DNA from: Vigna angularis
Taxonomy: Eukaryota > Streptophyta > Magnoliopsida > Fabales > Fabaceae
Length of the DNA stretch: 64,000 nucleotides
Assembly (NCBI RefSeq): GCF_016808095.1
Contig: NC_068976.1
Location: 5,985,001 to 6,049,000 of the forward strand
Direction: 5' to 3'
Shown: positions 62,075 to 64,000 of the stretch, one piece after another
How positions within the stretch are numbered: position 1 is the first letter of the stretch
Layout of the letters: each line of letters starts with the position of its first letter
Translations under genes and position numbers: made by a program
The notes under the pieces: generated by a model
Told to the model about the DNA's origin: nothing
Seen by the model: the letters and a program-made list of their open reading frames with translations, nothing else
Database searches by the model: none

Positions 62075-62353
62075 TTGTTAGGTTCCTAATTTGGGAACCT
62101 AATCAAGAACTCTCTTTCTCACCAAAAGACACAAGAAAGATAGGAAAAACTGAATATTATTCATAGAAATAATGTTCTGTACAACTGAATACAGAGGCTT
62201 AACCCTCTTCACAGGTCAATACCTGTCAACAAAGATCTCTCTAAAAGTCCCTTCTAACTATCCAAACAATCTATTTATACAGTTCCTCTACCTTCTATCC
62301 TAATCTCATTTCCCATTATATCCTTATATCCCCAAAAACCCTATATCCTAACA

Positions 62354-64000
62354 GGATATGAGATTATGTCCACAATTGAGTAAACTCTTTATGATATTAG
62401 AACTAAGTATCCAAGATCCAAGAGAACCATAAAGTGTTGATTGAGAGAAAAGAGGCAACAACTATTCATGTTACAAGTACAAACAAAAAGAGTCAATAGT
62501 ATTTGATTGAGTTTTCAGCAATGGAAAGTTATCCACCAGGGGATCAAGTTTATCAAGATAGGTATACAAACCCATATTAGATTTGTAAACATCACAACAG
62601 TAACCAAACTATAAAGATGATGGACATATGAGAAAAACATGATATTAAAATTGAAGGCCAAGGGATATAGAAAACCAAAGAATAAGATGTGTCAAAGTGT
62701 TGCAAACAAACTCAATCCTTGGTGTCAATATTTGAAACAAGGGTGATAAGGTGATCGACAAGCTTTGGTTGTGGAACCACATCAAGACAGCAACTTTCCA
62801 AGTATGGTAAGAGATTCTACAACGACTAAAGATACTATCAAATTATTGTATATAGGTAAATGCAAACTTCATCTAGTTTTTTAAGATTGATCTGGGCTTA
62901 AAGTTTAATTTCTAAGATGGTATTAGACTTATCATGTTACCAGCCACCTCACCACCTGCAAATATATAGTCTCTTGCTGGAGATGTTGAGTCATCAACAT
63001 AAGGAGGTGTATTAGAGATCATACATAGACTAGAGTTGTGGACAAATTATGCTATAAATAGAATGCAAATTTCACCTTATAAACCAACTTCGTAAGGTTA
63101 AGTTAAGCCTAAACCTACACGTAATAAGATGGTAACCAAATCTATCCTAACAAGATTTGTTGGATCTATAGTGTCATCTATTATGGACTTACTAACCCAC
63201 ATACAATGTCAACAAAAATCAAAGATGGTGAAAATTGCGGGAGTTTTACCTTGCCACCAGAACATGACAGTGGCAATGCGAGTTTTTCATGATGGCCCAT
63301 TGAAGTGACTTTTGGTCTCCGAATGGCATCACAAAACAGACATGGAAAAAGTTGCAAAGTGGCAGCACGACACCCATTTGAAATGAAGGAGTTGCAGCAG
63401 GCACTCATGGAAAACAAAAGAGAAGAAGCCTCAGGTCCACATGACCCAAGGCAGTGAAACCCTAATCTTCTCTCTAATTTTCCCAGCAGAAGGCAGCCCA
63501 AATGTTATATTTTTTTAAAGAAAATGAGTAGGCCCATACAACCAAACATTACACCAAAATATTGACCTAGATCACCCAACCCAAAATGAACCAACAACTT
63601 CCTCTGTTATTATGCAATTCTGCTGACTGCAAGTCCATCCACCCTACCATTGAACCAACAGCCTCCTTCGTTATGTTTTGTTGTTTTCAAGTTTTGAACT
63701 TGAAATTTCTGTTTTCTAATTTGACTTTATTGTTATTTGAATTTATAGAAATGATTACATTATTAATTACTTTTGACTTTCATTAACTTTTCCTTACAAT
63801 TATATTTTTGGATTTCTTTAAATATCTATATGTATATGTTGTATTTTTTATATTATAAGTATAAATTGTATTTTTTTCATATTATGTATATGTATATATT
63901 TATAAAAGAAACATGGCATACAACAGATTGGAAAAAATATTTATGTATTGTCACATGAGAACTTTGTAATCAAAAGCAGTATCTGATTCCTCGTACTAAC
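62354..64000. other. probable PDS5 intron, no exon recognised
   Basis: This stretch right of the nested elements lacks any PDS5-like exon I can identify. About 62840-63180 is a TRIM-family copy. A 106-residue minus frame at 63181-63501 has scattered Cys residues but no recognised family. The last 300 bp are very AT-rich. Confidence 0.45.
62840..63180 (+). mobile_element. TRIM-family copy right of the nested elements
   Basis: An LTR-like segment ending near 62917 is followed by a primer-site-like tggtattaga, an internal segment, a polypurine stretch (aaggaggtg), and a second LTR (63008 to about 63131). A further primer-site-like word (tggtaacc) suggests partial tandem arrangement. The sequence is related to 44648-44757 and, on the other strand, 5165-5748. 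Confidence 0.5.

Larger units (their letters stand above)
56404..62353 (-). mobile_element. gag-only LTR retroelement, invaded by a copia element
   Basis: Two 278-bp LTRs (56404-56681 and 62076-62353; TGTTAGGTTCC...CCTAACA) differ at roughly seven positions by eye and are flanked by the duplication ggata (56399-56403, 62354-62358). The interior carries a gag frame on the minus strand and two blocks of CCGTTCGG-type minisatellite, but no polymerase, so the element is non-autonomous. A copia element with its own target duplication (57240-60770) splits it. Without the insert it would be about 2.4 kb. The motif ggcaggttggaccaa next to the right LTR is shared with the element at 51815. Confidence 0.9.

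Noticed and set aside
63181..63501. 106-codon minus frame as an upstream PDS5 exon
   Set aside because: Sequence does not resemble PDS5 helical repeats and lacks suitable flanking splice sites in phase.

Overview
This is a plant nuclear genomic window: AT-rich non-coding DNA, intron-rich genes with GT/AG junctions, and several layers of LTR retrotransposons and Mutator-like elements. The protein families and a short LTR family that I associate with legumes suggest a legume, perhaps of the bean/cowpea group. The species is inference.

Three multi-exon genes lie on the minus strand. (1) 4406-16460 is a complete 11-exon long-chain acyl-CoA synthetase of the LACS9 type, 695 residues. (2) 24356-32986 is a complete 10-exon SGT/TPR8-type co-chaperone, 427 residues. 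(3) From 42528 to beyond the right edge lies the 3' part of a PDS5-type cohesion factor, with 12 exons visible and 555 residues. A possible small secreted or membrane protein gene lies on the plus strand at 2517-3011. I reconstructed every splice junction by eye from reading frame, phase and GT/AG sites; the phases close exactly in all three large genes.

Most other recognisable DNA is mobile. LACS9 introns hold a complete miniature LTR element (10468-11057), a tandem array of another miniature LTR family (5165-5748), a copia remnant and a MITE. A 2.4 kb solo LTR with a perfect target duplication occupies 18391-20774. At 22165-23305 a copia-type LTR and body are joined at the primer-binding site to an LTR of a different family. 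The space between the SGT promoter and the PDS5 3' end holds three Mutator-like elements, each with long terminal inverted repeats and a perfect 9-bp target duplication. One carries fragments of a class III peroxidase gene and an LRK10-like receptor kinase gene; another carries a piece resembling plant THADA-like proteins. PDS5 introns hold a gypsy-type gag remnant, a 2 kb non-autonomous LTR element (52247-54207) and a nest in which a gag-only element (56404-62353) was invaded by a copia element (57245-60765) whose pol has one in-frame stop.

No CRISPR array, rRNA or tRNA gene was recognised. The most notable content is the Pack-MULE trio and the chimeric or nested small LTR elements. I see no sign of a wholly new enzymatic system.
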